From the NCBI GenBank assembly GCA_015179045.1, contig WHUZ01000003.1, positions 1,860,001 to 1,924,000 of the forward strand: 64,000 nucleotides of DNA, given 5' to 3'. Both the position numbers and the translations under genes were made by a program. This document shows, piece by piece, positions 10,486 through 20,829 of this stretch. The stretch comes from Kalaharituber pfeilii. Taxonomy: Eukaryota; Ascomycota; Pezizomycetes; Pezizales; Pezizaceae. A model generated the notes under the pieces. That model did not search any database, was not told the DNA's origin, and saw only the letters and a list, made by a program, of their open reading frames with translations. Position 1 is the stretch's first letter; each line of letters begins with the position of its first letter.

Positions 10486-12035
10486 TTTTTTTTAGCCTTT
10501 GTGCGGGTGATTTTGGAGGAGTTGAATCGGAAAGCGTATTTTGAAAGAGCTGCCTGTTCAAGTCCTTGTAATTGAAATTAGAAACGCGGACAAAAGGAGT
10601 TTCTCTGGCGGTGAGAAGAGTATGTGAAATCTAAATGTAGTCTCGTAACCAGAACTAAAATGTAGACGTGGCGGGGTTCGAGCTTTTTTTTATGTAGAAA
10701 CGGTGATCGTCTCCAAACTGTTAAATTATTAGCTGCGCTTGGCTATGATATCTCAACTACGCGCCGCTCCTGTCACTCTGATTTATATTGAGCGAGCAGT
10801 GCAACAATTTCTAAGTATGTAGCAACCAGTCTTGAGCCCCCCGCAACAAAATGTACGGAATAGGTATTCTTGGCAATTGACAAGGGGTGCCTCCACTGCG
10901 GAATACAGCAGCAGGCCTTTCTCTTCGTCAATTGATTTGGGCAGGTCCCCTGTTGACTCTATATGGTGGAGCCCATCTATATTTTAAGTAAGGAAATGAA
11001 CTAATAGCATAGTAATAGGTATGCTTGCCGTTCCTGCTAGGGGAGCGAAAAGAAGAGCAGCTATGGAACCGGACACCTCCGAGCTAGGCGCGGTGGAAGA
11101 GAACATTTCCGGACCATTTGTATATAGTGAAAGTGAAGAGCCTTTGGATGAGTCAGCCACTGAGTGTGATGATCTAGAAACGGAGGAACAAGACAAGTCC
11201 AAGACTTGGGTATGACAGCAGATGTTTAGAAGGTTGAGTTTTTTGACCAGCAGCTAAACTTTTTGCACGCAATCATTGTGAGTATAATTTGCATAAATTC
11301 TGCAACTTGGCAAACTTGGCATGTTACTTTTCTAAGGTTGCGTCATCTAAAGTCCGAAACTTCAATCCTCTACTACCCAACACTACCTTAATATTTTGAA
11401 CTTGGGTAATGAAATAGCACATATCTACATTATTTCTTTTTTAATCAGATGTGGTTGGGAGATGAAGTAGTGTGTCAAGTTTAAGTCCATAATTTCGGTC
11501 ATAAGTGGTCGTGGACTCCACCATACCAAAGAGATAATTCACGTGTCTCACCCGCAAGCTATTTACAAGCAGACGCAGTGACGTTAGGGAATGAAACGGT
11601 CACGTGCAAGAGATCTTTAACGACTTATACATTACCGAGAAAGGTAAGGCTGAAGTAGGGAGACGTGCCAAGTCCTGGCGATCCTCTTTGTTCCTTTCAC
11701 ATTCATCCAGGCTCGCATCAGACTACGGATACAATCCTCCTTCCATGACTTATTTACCACCCTCATTCACAAACCTACAATTTACGAACAATCAACGGCT
11801 CGGAATTCGTTCAGTTTCACAGTGAGACGTTTACTTGGCGCAGCTGAAGGTAGGCTGACCTCGCATTCATTGTTCTTATGTTACCACCGTGGGTGTGTGG
11901 TGTCAAGAATTATGCAGTTTTCCCTTGCGGGATATATGTTAATACTTGCAGTTTCAAAACCCTACAGCCGTGACAACCGCTTCTTGATTCTGAGATCAAC
12001 AGCGCTCAGCAGGAAGTATAGTCAGTCCTTGGAAG
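10486..12035. other. Spacer and probable 5' region of the MYND gene
   Basis: T7 right after the tRNA serves as its terminator. A small acidic ORF (11021-11215, 64 codons) has no recognised domain. Sequence from ~11800 may be 5' UTR of the next gene with an intron, but no splice pair is certain. Confidence 0.35.
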
Positions 12036-12914
12036 ATGCCAGCAAGTGGCCCAAACGTTCTTGTCATCGCTTTCTACGGCGACCGGGTCAAAAATATCAG
12101 CGCTAGGCTGTTCGGCGAGCTTAGCAAAAAGGCTAGGATCATATTCGTCACAACTGAGGCAGAGGCTTTGAAGCACCTAACCGAGACAAAACTGCAAGCT
12201 GTCCTGTTGGCGGACGCTGTAATTATTAATGATTCTAAAAAGCATCCACTTCTTGTGAAGGAAGTTGTCAATTATGCAAAACGTGGTGGCCGAGTAGTGA
12301 TGTGCTCCATTCTCGCTAGCAATGCCAGATTCCCGGAACTCAAAGCCTTCATGAAACGTGAGTTGGGACTCCCGTGGGAATTTGGGGAGTATGGTGGTCA
12401 ACAATTGTACTTAAACCCTGCGGGTGTCAATTTGTGCCATTATCCTGGGTTAATTGGAACAATATATACCAAATTTGTTTGTTTAAGCAACGTGGAGCCA
12501 GCAAGCAGTATAATGGATACGAAGGTCTCACCGTGCCATCGCGAAGATGATGAGGACGATGATGATGATGAAGATGAAGATGATTACAGAGCTCCCGGAA
12601 GAGATTATATTGAATCTTACACTACAGGCATTGCTTTTACAAGATTTCATGATGGTTGGGTGGGGTTTAGTGGGGACGTAAACTCACTAGAGGTTAGTGA
12701 TGTTGCTATTTTGGCAATGGTAGGGTTGGTTAGGAATGATGTGTGCTTCAAGTGTTCTCAAGAATTTGAATGTCGCAAGGGGATGCCGCCATTGGCCTGT
12801 GCAGGCTGCAAAAAGGCTCTATACTGCTCTCCAAGGTGCCAGAGAGCTGATTGGGATCGACATGAGTTTGTATGTGACGTGGAGGCGTGGAAGTTCAGGC
12901 ATCCAACGCTCTAA
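12036..12914 (+). CDS. MYND-type zinc finger protein
   Basis: A 292-aa protein. Residues ~6-90 (NVLVIAFYGDRVK ... AKRGGRVVM) look like an alpha/beta Rossmann or glutamine-amidotransferase-like fold of unknown activity. An acidic linker follows (residues ~170-183, nearly all D/E). The C-terminal MYND finger is complete: C237-x2-C240, C255-x2-C258, C264-x3-C268, H276-x3-C280. MYND fingers bind Pro-rich peptides in transcriptional and histone-methylation partners. This combination is common in filamentous ascomycetes as uncharacterised proteins. No SET domain is present. The start is the first ATG of the frame; an upstream exon is possible. Codon use and lack of interruptions favour a live gene. 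Confidence 0.8.
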   Translation: MPASGPNVLVIAFYGDRVKNISARLFGELSKKARIIFVTTEAEALKHLTETKLQAVLLADAVIINDSKKHPLLVKEVVNYAKRGGRVVMCSILASNARFPELKAFMKRELGLPWEFGEYGGQQLYLNPAGVNLCHYPGLIGTIYTKFVCLSNVEPASSIMDTKVSPCHREDDEDDDDDEDEDDYRAPGRDYIESYTTGIAFTRFHDGWVGFSGDVNSLEVSDVAILAMVGLVRNDVCFKCSQEFECRKGMPPLACAGCKKALYCSPRCQRADWDRHEFVCDVEAWKFRHPTL

Positions 12915-13560
12915 TGTTTCAATTGGGCAATTGGAAGGGTGCTTCCGGTATGAGGTTTGATCTTTGCGGAGAAACCTGTATATCATTATCTAAAAGCTTC
13001 CCCCCTTTTTTTTTATTTTTTTAAAATAACAAAACCCGTATGCCGCCGCGTTGTGTCCTATGACGAGACTTCGGTTCCTTTATATCTTTTCTCTTTTTTG
13101 AATACGTTGGGATTATAGGCTTATGATATCGTTAGTTAGGGGTACGAAGACCTTTCGTACAGTACTCTACCACGAATGTGGAGCGTGGGTGAGTGTATAC
13201 TGTTTGAGTTGCTATTATTCTGGTTACTGCAATACTTTTTTGTGGAGTTAGCAAATGTATTGGGCTCGTTAAACGCGCTACTGTGTTCTACCGGGATATT
13301 GCACACAACCAGGATCTTGCGCACTTCGGAACATGAGAATTTTGGAAGCAGTGACTGCAATCAATGTCCGAGTATTATGAAACTGTAGGATAATGTTTTT
13401 AACATCTCCTGAAAACTATTCCGCACTTCACTTTGCATTTATCAGAGGATGACATGGTGTAATGTATAGAGATATACCTAGGAACCTCTGCTTATCAAAT
13501 TAGACATGGAGCAACTAGGGTGTTGGCATGCTTAATTACGCATCACTATATGCTCAGAAC
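12915..13560. other. Spacer after the MYND gene
   Basis: 3' flank with T/A runs near 13004-13030. No recognised feature. Confidence 0.4.
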
Positions 13561-13566
13561 CATATG

Positions 13567-13805
13567 TACCAGATTTGGTGCTGATGTGAGTATTGTAGTA
13601 GAAGTGGTGACTAAAAAATATTTGGGAAATGGTAGCAACTTGAGGGTAATAGAAAAAGCAGCGCAATAGGAGATGGAATAGTCTTGAATATAGGTAGAGA
13701 GAGTTCTCAGAGCTAAAGCATATAGTAAAGATATATTTAATAATTCTAAGGCCCTATATTATGATTGGAATTTGAGGGACAGCATGCTACTATCTATATA
13801 AGATA
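13567..13805 (-). repeat. AT-rich dispersed repeat, inverted copy
   Basis: The reverse complement matches the two direct copies at 14151-14445 and 14446-14745 (shared: ATAGATAGTAG, CCAATCATAA, CCTATATTCAAG, AAATATTTTTTA-like blocks), with many substitutions. It is non-coding. Confidence 0.6.
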
Positions 13806-13967
13806 AGATACAATGTAGTGTATGATTTAATATGCTTAGTATATGAGTATGTATAAAAAATTAAATTACTTACACCTGCTATGCTTTCATCTTCCAAACT
13901 ATATGGAAATACTGGTCCGTGTACCTCTTAGAATGTACATAATATCTCTATTCTAGCCTACATTTGA

Positions 13968-14011
13968 CCCCCCCCCCCCCCCCCCCCTCTTTTTTTTTTT
14001 TTTTTTTTTTT
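13968..14011. repeat. C20-TC-T22 homopolymer tract
   Basis: A run of 20 C, then TC, then 22 T. On the minus strand this is poly(A) followed by poly(G). Two other C/G-run-bearing retroposon ends occur at 19764 and 62176, but here no stem-loop is visible next to it. Confidence 0.8.
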
Positions 14012-14150
14012 ATAAACATGTGTTTCTCTTATTTCCAGGAACGTTCAACATTCTTTATATGTTACATATGAAAATACCGCATGCGTAGAGTTAACTTAGT
14101 ATCCGTAGGCTCTTATACAACTCGTATATCAAGGTACATTATATTTTACC

Positions 14151-14445
14151 TGGTAAGGAAAGTAGCATCTATTTCTTATACTCTCAATCATAAGACCAGG
14201 GCCCTAGAATTGTTAAAGATTGTTTCTCCACTACATAATTGACTATTTGATTCCCAACCACCTATATTCAATCTATTTTATCTTCTATTGGTCTGCTTTC
14301 TGCTATTATTCTTAACTTACTACTTTTTTCAAACATTTTCAGTTACTACATATTCTATAAGATTTATATTAGTACCGAACTTGGTACATATGATTCTGAA
14401 TATATTATAGGTGACTTTCTGTATTATACAATCTCATACACCTAG
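14151..14445 (+). repeat. AT-rich dispersed repeat, direct copy 1
   Basis: A ~290-bp unit (AGTAGCATCTATTTCTTATA ... ACTTGGTACATATGATTCTG) is followed at once by a second diverged unit. There is no open frame of note. Confidence 0.6.
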
Positions 14446-14745
14446 TTTATAAGATAGATAGTAGTATGCTATTCTCTATATTTCCAATCATAACATAAGG
14501 TTCTAGGATTGCCGAAAATAGATCTTTACCATATAACTTGACCATGGGAACCTCCTCCACTCATATTCAAGCCTGTTCTACTCTTCATTGGCCTGCTTGC
14601 TTCCATTACCAGCTATTTCCAAACATTTTTAGTCGCCACTTCTGCTACAATACTCATATTAGCACCAAACTTGGGGTATATGGTCATAGGCATACGGTGA
14701 TACATAATCGGACACATCATTACTCCTGCCCCTCTGTACCTAATT
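14446..14745 (+). repeat. AT-rich dispersed repeat, direct copy 2
   Basis: Tandem with the previous copy and similar over ~280 bp (AGTAGTATGCTATTCTCTAT ... ACTTGGGGTATATGGTC). The ORF at 14538-14786 falls inside the repeat and is not supported as a gene. Confidence 0.6.
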
Positions 14746-15101
14746 TGATATTCTCTGTAATACTACACCATGACATCATGCAATAAATGCAAACCGAGGT
14801 GCTGAAATTACTCTTGCATCTATAGTGAAGATCTAGCTAGGCTTTAGATGTGTCTCTCGGCAGAAGAACCATCTGAGTCAATGACCCTATCTTTTTTTTG
14901 GCTATACAGTACAGCCCGGACGAGTTAAACATTGCTCTAGTATGAATAACGCAGTTAAGGCAATTTACTGTAAGAAGAGTTATTATATATACGATCATAT
15001 AATCAACAAGAGATTCCACCATCGCCTACATATTACCCCAAACAAGCTGTTACGTGGAAGCTAACTCTATAAAGCAACCTATTTTTTAAAGCTCAGAATT
15101 A

Positions 15102-15158
15102 CCCTGACATAGCGACTAGCGGGGTTATGTGAATTTTTTTTTCTTTTTTTTTTTTTTT
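15102..15158 (+). mobile_element. Short retroposon, A family (diverged)
   Basis: Starts CCCTGACATAGCG and continues GCGGGGTTATGTGAA into a T-rich tail (T9CT15) rather than poly(A). The target duplication is not clear. T-containing tails also occur in the copy at 22343. Confidence 0.6.
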
Positions 15159-15392
15159 AAGAAAAAGAAAGATTGAAGATAGTACGTGGGCCAAGCATTG
15201 CTGTTTGACTGTGAATAGCCGCGAATACTTAGATACACACCTAGGTACTAGGGAGCACGGTTGACAAATGTTACACTTTCTGGGCTGGTATGTGCATATT
15301 GTGTATGCATAAAAATAGATAAAGTGCGCCAGATTAGTCTCAACTACGGTCTTGGTATGAGACTAGCGCCAGATATTGAATGTAGCCGTCTA

Positions 15393-16395
15393 TTTTTTTT
15401 GGTCAACGTATGATAGCCCCGCATACGGGCTACTAGCCTATGTATACCCGGGTCATTTTGAGCTCTACCCACTTAAAACTACATGCTGTACGTACACGCC
15501 CTGGACACTCCGCGTACCCTCCGGCCGCTCGGCTGTCCCAGGTCAAGGCTGCCGAGCAAGGGTGGCCTCCACGCCCTCCTGTCTCCACCGTTTCTCCTCT
15601 AAGTCGTCCCAGCGTCGCCAAGTGACTTGCACTCCATCCTTATCCTTCCTCTCGGGCCGCTCCAGCTCAGCGCACCTGAACACCACGTGCTCAGTACTCC
15701 ACTTCTCCCCGCATGTGCAACGCGCATCCTCACCACTTCAGCAACTTCACAGACTTCCCCTTCGCGAATCCGGCTCGTTCTCTCTCCTCTTTTCTCTTCC
15801 GGACTAGCTCGTGATACAGCACGCTCTCTGTGGCCTGTCCGTGGTACTTCATGCATTCATCTCCCTCATGCCTTCTCATCCGCCTTCTCGTCGTTTTCTA
15901 TCCCAACGTGCGCCTTGACCCACGCGAGCTTCACAGCCCCGGCATCCCTCAGCCTCTGCTGCCACCAGCTTCACCATGCGCGCCAGATCCGCAGTCCTCC
16001 CCTTGCCGGTTCTTCCTGCTCTCTTGACCGCAGGAGCTAGGCCCCGGCCCTTAGCAGCAGCGGCGTTCCGCCTATCCGGACGAAGCATTCGCGAAATTCC
16101 GGGACTTCATACTTCACACAGAGGAAGAAAGACGTACTGACCAGCAACGTCTATACCATGGACTTTCTCTGCTGCACCAGAGACTGGACGGTAGCACTGA
16201 TGGCCGCCTGAGAGTCTGCAAAGAGCAGCCGCATAACACCCTGGGGACTACGACGAGATATATACAAAGGAGACAAAATGAAACGACAATCGCCACCACA
16301 GCCACATAGAGCCCACGACAACAGCACCTTCGCTCTGTCATCAACAACTTTAAGGGCTCCCCTCATACCTGAGACCTTGCCATCCTTCAAGGTAC
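15393..16395 (-). pseudogene. LINE fragment, C family: RNase H and C-terminal region
   Basis: On the minus strand: RNase H pieces (DGKVSGMRGALK, then LLFADSQAAISAT after a ~95-bp in-frame insertion, then LRDAGAVKLAWVKAHVGIEN), the C-terminal Cys/His knuckle (CTCGEKWSTEHVVFRCAELE), a 3' UTR, and the C-family tail at 15401-15435. Stops and frameshifts interrupt it. It matches the LINE C copy split around the gypsy element at 40.6 and 49.0 kb. The short plus-strand ORFs here are shadows. Confidence 0.75.
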
Positions 16396-16414
16396 TAGGT
16401 AGCTTTGTCCACGT

Positions 16415-16535
16415 TACGTCGTAGGCGGCGGCACCTAACTGCTATAGCCGCGCTGGCACTGGGTTCAAGGAAGCCGCAGGTCACGTGGGTCATACAGTAA
16501 GCGAATACCGGGAATGAGGGTAAGTCCGGAAGGAA
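16415..16535. repeat. Dispersed repeat shared with 60455-60572
   Basis: About 120 bp (GTAGGCGGCGGC ... GGGTAAGTCCGGAAGGAAG) recur at 60455-60572 with ~85-90% identity by eye. Both lie next to LINE sequence. The identity of the repeat is unknown. Confidence 0.8.
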
Positions 16536-16567
16536 GAATCAAAAATGAATGTTCAGTCAGCCAACAG

Positions 16568-16622
16568 TTTTTTTTTTTGTTTTGTCACGTGACCCCGCTT
16601 GCAGCTGTTCGCCATGGCAGGG
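16568..16622 (-). mobile_element. Short retroposon, A family
   Basis: A 55-bp insert whose 5' end on the minus strand is exactly CCCTGCC. The tail is A-rich with one C. Duplication CAGCCAACAG at 16558-16567 and 16623-16632. Confidence 0.93.
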
Positions 16623-17810
16623 CAGCCAACAGTATAAGAGGTGGTTATTCTGTACGGCTCTTTGTTTCAATATTCAGTTCAGCAATTCGTGCTTTCAGTT
16701 CAGTCTTCCTTTTCTTGTCTATTCTCTACATAGCTTGCCCTTACGTTCTTACCGCTCGATCACTTTCTGTCTTAATCACCTTTAATACATAAATTCGGTT
16801 ACTCTCGTCTTGCTTTACATTTGCACTTGTACATACACTCAGTTCGGCGTCGCACAATACAACTCGAAGTATTCTCTGAACATAACGACGGTCACCTTTC
16901 GACATCCTGAGGTGAGCTGCCCAGTGACCTCCCAGCAGAGGACTCACTGCTAGTGAGTAAAGGCCGGCAACGCCCCTGGCCCGCTCATACCGTTCTCCTT
17001 GCCCAGTTTGAAGTTGACAACCTCAACCTCTGCCCCAAGTGGTCCTCATCGACCTCGAGTGTGCTGGCAATCGTTCCGGCTATTGACTCCAAGCTGTCGT
17101 CCTTCTCCGCGGCGTGCGCTGGGCTGAAGACTCTCCAGTCGCTCCCTTTCTCACCTTCCCCATCCGGGTCTGCAACTTCAAGCCCACTGAAGATCTCAGG
17201 CCATAGGTCCCCCATCCCTGCAGGGCCCATTATCGGCCTTAGCGCGTGCCTTGCCTGGCTCTGATCTAGGATTATGGTCACACTCTCCACATCCGTGATT
17301 GCCTCGACCTTCTCTCTCGCTGCTCCTTGGACTGCCGCTGTACAGTGTACACTTTGTAAGGGCCTGATGAAGCCTCTCGAGCTCCTCTGTCCACCTCTTC
17401 TGACCCCTCCATCCAATTTCAAAACTCCACCGGGCCACCATGCCTCTGTACGCTTTTCGTCACGAGAATGGGCTCATGCCCCGCTGCGAATTTCGCAGCC
17501 CAGATAGAGCGCCCAGGAGTTTTCTGACGTGCTTAATCTGGCTTCTCTAATGGGGATTGAAGTCAAGGGTGCTGTTATATATCACGCCTAGCCACTTGCT
17601 TCTCTCGATATCTGCCCTCCACTTGGTCTTCTTGCCAGTGACTGGGACCCCCTCCTTCTAGGTCTCCAGTGGCAGGCCATGCTCCTCAGGAACCTCTCTG
17701 ACAATTCCTGCTATTGTTCACCAAACCTCCTCGTATCCTTTCCTCCCTCCCAGTCTAGAACCACGCAGTACATATCATTCATGAAGGAGGGTAGCCAATC
17801 TCTCAATATC

Positions 17811-17873
17811 ACCCTGCCATGGCTTGGCGCTGTAAGCGGGGTTATGTGATTTTAAAAAAAAAAAAAAAAAAAA
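17811..17873 (+). mobile_element. Short retroposon, A family
   Basis: A-CCCTGCC ... AGCGGGGTTATGTGATTTT then A21. Duplication ATCTCTCAATATC at 17798-17810 and 17874-17886. Confidence 0.93.
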
Positions 17874-17895
17874 ATCTCTCAATATCGCAGCTGCC

Positions 17896-17947
17896 TTTTT
17901 TGGTCACGTGACCCCGCATACAGGCTAAGTACCAGCCTATGGCAGGG
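17896..17947 (-). mobile_element. Short retroposon, C family
   Basis: On the minus strand: CCCTGCCATAGGCTGGTACT, then GCGGGGTCACGTGACC and a short A6 tail. Duplication AGCTGCC at 17889-17895 and 17948-17954. It lies 10 bp from the previous insertion. Confidence 0.88.
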
Positions 17948-18043
17948 AGCTGCCTTCTTTTTCATCTGTTCCAGGATTGGTGCCGTGTAGATCAGGAATG
18001 TTACCGGGGACAGCGGCGAGCCCTGTGGCACGCCCGCGTTGGA

Positions 18044-18045
<2 letters not shown>

Positions 18046-18079
<34 letters not shown>

Positions 18080-18503
18080 ATAACCCCGCTTGTAGCACGT
18101 GGCCATGGCAGGGTCCCTGGGCAAGCCCTCGAAGCCCGGAGACAGGCTTAACAAACAAAGAAATTTCTACCTACTTCTAAAACCTGATTCCAGAAACCTC
18201 CGGACGGTCCTTCCGGTTTCTGCCTCAGGGAGGCTCCACTATATATCTCCCCCTCTCCCCCTCCCCTCTTCTCCACTCCTTCGCATCCCGGCAAGCAAAC
18301 TTCCCCGACGGCAAATTTCTACCCGACCCGGGCCGGTAAATCGCACGGCGCACCAAAACCTGATCCCGGAGAAGAACCTTTCCAACTCATCCCACTCCTC
18401 CCCATTCTCTGCTGTCCTTTTCCAGTTCTTCTCCATATCCCCCCATTCTCTAAAGCCTTCTGGGCGAAACCTCTGCTGACTGCACTGGAAGGCTAGGTGC
18501 GCC
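18046..18503 (-). mobile_element. LINE 3' fragment, A family (458 bp)
   Basis: 5'-truncated LINE A: C-terminal coding remnant (MEKNWKRTAENGEEWDELER, similar to 60.8 kb), GC-rich 3' UTR, A tail module, poly(A). Duplication CCCGCGTTGGATC at 18033-18045 and 18504-18516. It shows that the short A retroposons are the 3' terminus of this LINE. Confidence 0.92.
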
Positions 18504-18574
18504 CCCGCGTTGGATCTGCCATGGCCCCTTTCCTGGCCATCCCATTATACCTCGAACTCTCGTCCTCGGAAGAA

Positions 18575-18638
18575 TTTTTTTTTTTTTTTTTTTTTTAAAT
18601 CACATAACCCCGCTTGTAGCACTTGGCCATGGCAGGGT
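18575..18638 (-). mobile_element. Short retroposon, A family
   Basis: 5' end A-CCCTGCC on the minus strand. Duplication GTCCTCGGAAGAA at 18562-18574 and 18639-18651. Confidence 0.93.
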
Positions 18639-18689
18639 GTCCTCGGAAGAAGGTTTCTAGCCAGGGCAACCATTTCTTGGCCACAGAGG

Positions 18690-18910
18690 CCTATACCTGT
18701 TCGGGGCCAGCCATCTTAACCGGCCACTCATTACTGGCCACTCATTACTGGCCCGGGCCAGTCATTTCTTCCACACAAGAGTGGATGGCCCGGGCCATCC
18801 ATGCTAGGACCAATGGCCCGGGGCCAGTGGTCAGGATTCCGAGATGAGTGATCCGGGCCACCCATACTTATTTGTGCTGACTGGCCCCTGTGCTGACTGG
18901 CCGGGCTACT
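18690..18910. repeat. ACTGGCC/GGCC-rich short-repeat cluster
   Basis: Irregular repeats of ACTGGCC, CCGGGCC and their complements (e.g. ACTCATTACTGGCC twice at ~18725-18750). It resembles the GGCC-rich ends of the hAT-like elements, but no terminal repeats or target duplication were found. Confidence 0.6.
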
Positions 18911-19137
18911 CGTCCGAATTCTGAATACATACCACTTGAGTGAGAAATTTGCATTTATCGCCGCCCTACAGACGTAGCCGCTCCTGTTGTCTGTCTTGGC
19001 GAATATACTGTCATCATGAACACTACTCAAGTTGGCGAATTATTCTCAGAAAACTGTTGCTGTCAAGCAGGATGTAAAACCCAGCGATGTGGCTGCAGAA
19101 AGCGCCTACAGTACCTACCTATTCACCCTCTTGTCAT

Positions 19138-19198
19138 TGCCCTGCCATGGCGAACAGCTACAAGCGGGGTCACGTGATAAAAAAAAAACAAAAAAAAA
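19138..19198 (+). mobile_element. Short retroposon, A family
   Basis: CCCTGCC begins at 19140 after an extra TG. The tail is A10CA9. Duplication CCTCTTGTCAT at 19127-19137 and 19199-19209. Confidence 0.92.
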
Positions 19199-19514
19199 CC
19201 TCTTGTCATCCTGATGTGGAAAGCAAAAAATTGGGGTATAGAAGAGTCCGATGATGAGGCGCATCAAGAGGAAAGTGATGATGTTGATAGTACTTGAAAT
19301 TCTACGTGTGGATGAGACAACAAAACGGGATTAGTATTTGCGCTATTGATCAAGGGGTGTTCCATTGTTACTGTTAACATGGGCAGGAGTGAACATGGCC
19401 ATGTTGGTCTGTGAGGAACTGGGCAATGAGTGACTAGTATCGCAAGTGGAATTGAGAGCAAACTGTACTATAACTGGACCACCGCTGGGATGAAGGGAAT
19501 CAGACGAAGCGTGC

Positions 19515-19577
19515 GCCCTGCCATGGCGAACAGCTACAAGCGGGGTCACGTGAAATAAAAAAAAAAAAAAAAAAAAA
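19515..19577 (+). mobile_element. Short retroposon, A family
   Basis: G-CCCTGCC start, GCGGGGTCACGTGAAAT, A22 tail. Duplication AGACGAAGCGTGC at 19502-19514 and 19578-19590. Confidence 0.93.
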
Positions 19578-19649
19578 AGACGAAGCGTGCCGTTTAACAC
19601 ATCATGATTAGCGTCATGCCTAGCTCCTAGGCCTTCAAAGGCGACAGGC

Positions 19650-19733
19650 TTCTCACCTGACCCGGGTTTTTGTGTCCCTGCCATAGGCTTGTTGCTTGTA
19701 TGCGGGGTTATGTGAACAAAAAAAAAAAAAAAG
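19650..19733 (+). mobile_element. Short retroposon, C family, slightly longer
   Basis: Carries ~30 nt of LINE C 3' UTR (ACCTGACCCGGG...) before CCCTGCCATAGGC, then GCGGGGTTATGTGAAC and poly(A). Duplication GGCGACAGGC at 19640-19649 and 19734-19743. Confidence 0.9.
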
Positions 19734-19763
19734 GGCGACAGGCACGAGAAATGTAGAATGAGG

Positions 19764-19821
19764 CCCCCCCCCCCCGTTTACGTAATCCCGCAAACAGGCT
19801 ACCAGCCTATGTATGGCAGGG
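19764..19821 (-). mobile_element. Short retroposon, C family, with poly(G)-type tail
   Basis: On the minus strand: CCCTGCCATACATAGGCTGG, GCGGGATTACGTAAAC, then G12. The expected poly(A) is replaced by a G run. No clear target duplication. Confidence 0.6.
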
Positions 19822-20216
19822 AGAAAATTGAGGATTTAAAATCACATGAATGTGCACCTTTGTTCAAAGTCCGCCGTCCATGGCAATACACTAGTGAGTG
19901 CGATGAATTCGGAAATGTCTGGAAAATGTACAATATGGTTAATGCTCTGGCCATAACTATTAGTAACTGTAACATGGCCTATTTTGGTCATGCCTAATTA
20001 CATTGGACCACTGGGATGATAGGTTTCTGCCATTTCCAGATGGCTGGGCCAAGAAAGTTGTGCAGTATATAAACTGTAGCACCCTAGGACGGCAATCACC
20101 TCCAGCCAGCGCTGTCGCACACCAAGCACCTGCACGTAGTAATTCACTAGCTATAATTGTAACCACCATCATACAGAGACACACTCCATTATCTCTCCCT
20201 CAGAAGCTTAACCCGA

Positions 20217-20543
20217 ATGCAAGAAACCACCGACGGTAAGTCTGCTACTGCATCCCAACCCAATACCCTGTCCCACTGCCCTTCCACCTCCAATCACCCC
20301 AAACTCAAGATTGTGATCCCTTCCGATAAGGAGATCGCCGAATATAATGCTTCAGAAGCCCATATATATAACAACATCCGTGCTAGGTTAGCCCGTCGCC
20401 AAGCTGCCGCTGATAAACAAGCGGTGGCAGCCTCCCAATTCCTCCATTCACCCGAGCGCCGCAAGCAGGGGACCCCGGTAAAGAAGGCTCGAATACTGAC
20501 ATTCGTACTGCTACTGTGGCTTCTGTGGACACAAGAATACTAA
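20217..20543 (+). CDS. Small possible gene, unrecognised
   Basis: A 108-codon ORF (MQETTDGKSATASQ...) with a basic, Ala/Arg-rich second half (ARLARRQAAADKQAVAA). A TATA-like AGTATATAAA lies ~20064-20073. A GTAAAG donor (20478), a perfect TACTAAC branch site (20538-20544) and a TTGTAG acceptor (20555-20560) suggest an intron near its end. An acidic ORF (20592-20822) with ELPQWVYVYRLEE may be a further exon, but no splice choice joins the frames cleanly. No family is recognised. Confidence 0.3.
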   Translation: MQETTDGKSATASQPNTLSHCPSTSNHPKLKIVIPSDKEIAEYNASEAHIYNNIRARLARRQAAADKQAVAASQFLHSPERRKQGTPVKKARILTFVLLLWLLWTQEY

Positions 20544-20829
20544 CGTGAACGTTGTTGTAGCCGGCGTAGATAAGGCTACAAACACAGATGAGTGGGAATG
20601 ATCGATCCGCAGCTGCTGCCGGCGGAAGAGGAGTTGCCACAATGGGTGTATGTGTATAGGCTGGAGGAGTCAGATGCAATAATGCTGCCAATTCCAAAGC
20701 AGTACAATGTGGAGAGGAGCTTGATGAGGTCTGGGGAGGACATCCTTCGTACGTGGGGTCAGGCAGGGCCACTGACTGGTGGAGAAGAGGAGAATAGTAA
20801 AGGGAAGGGAAATGGAAATTAGGAAGGAG

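Larger units (their letters stand above)
16950..18974 (-). pseudogene. LINE reverse transcriptase fragment, broken by four retroposons
   Basis: The minus strand encodes a GVPQGSPLSPV-type RT motif (~18000-18030: AGVPQGSPLSPVTFLIY). The catalytic YADD position reads FMNDMYCVVLDWEGG (~17750-17800), i.e. the second Asp context is altered. Downstream is the linker region seen between RT and RNase H in fungal Tad/I-type LINEs (16985-17422: REKVEAITDVESV ... GDLWPE). Insertions at 17811, 17896, 18046 and 18575 interrupt it. The 18690-18910 part holds GGCC/CCGG repeats. It cannot be active. Confidence 0.65.

Noticed and set aside
15376..16040. Plus-strand ORFs with Pro/Ser-rich products
   Set aside because: They are antisense shadows of the LINE C coding region on the minus strand.
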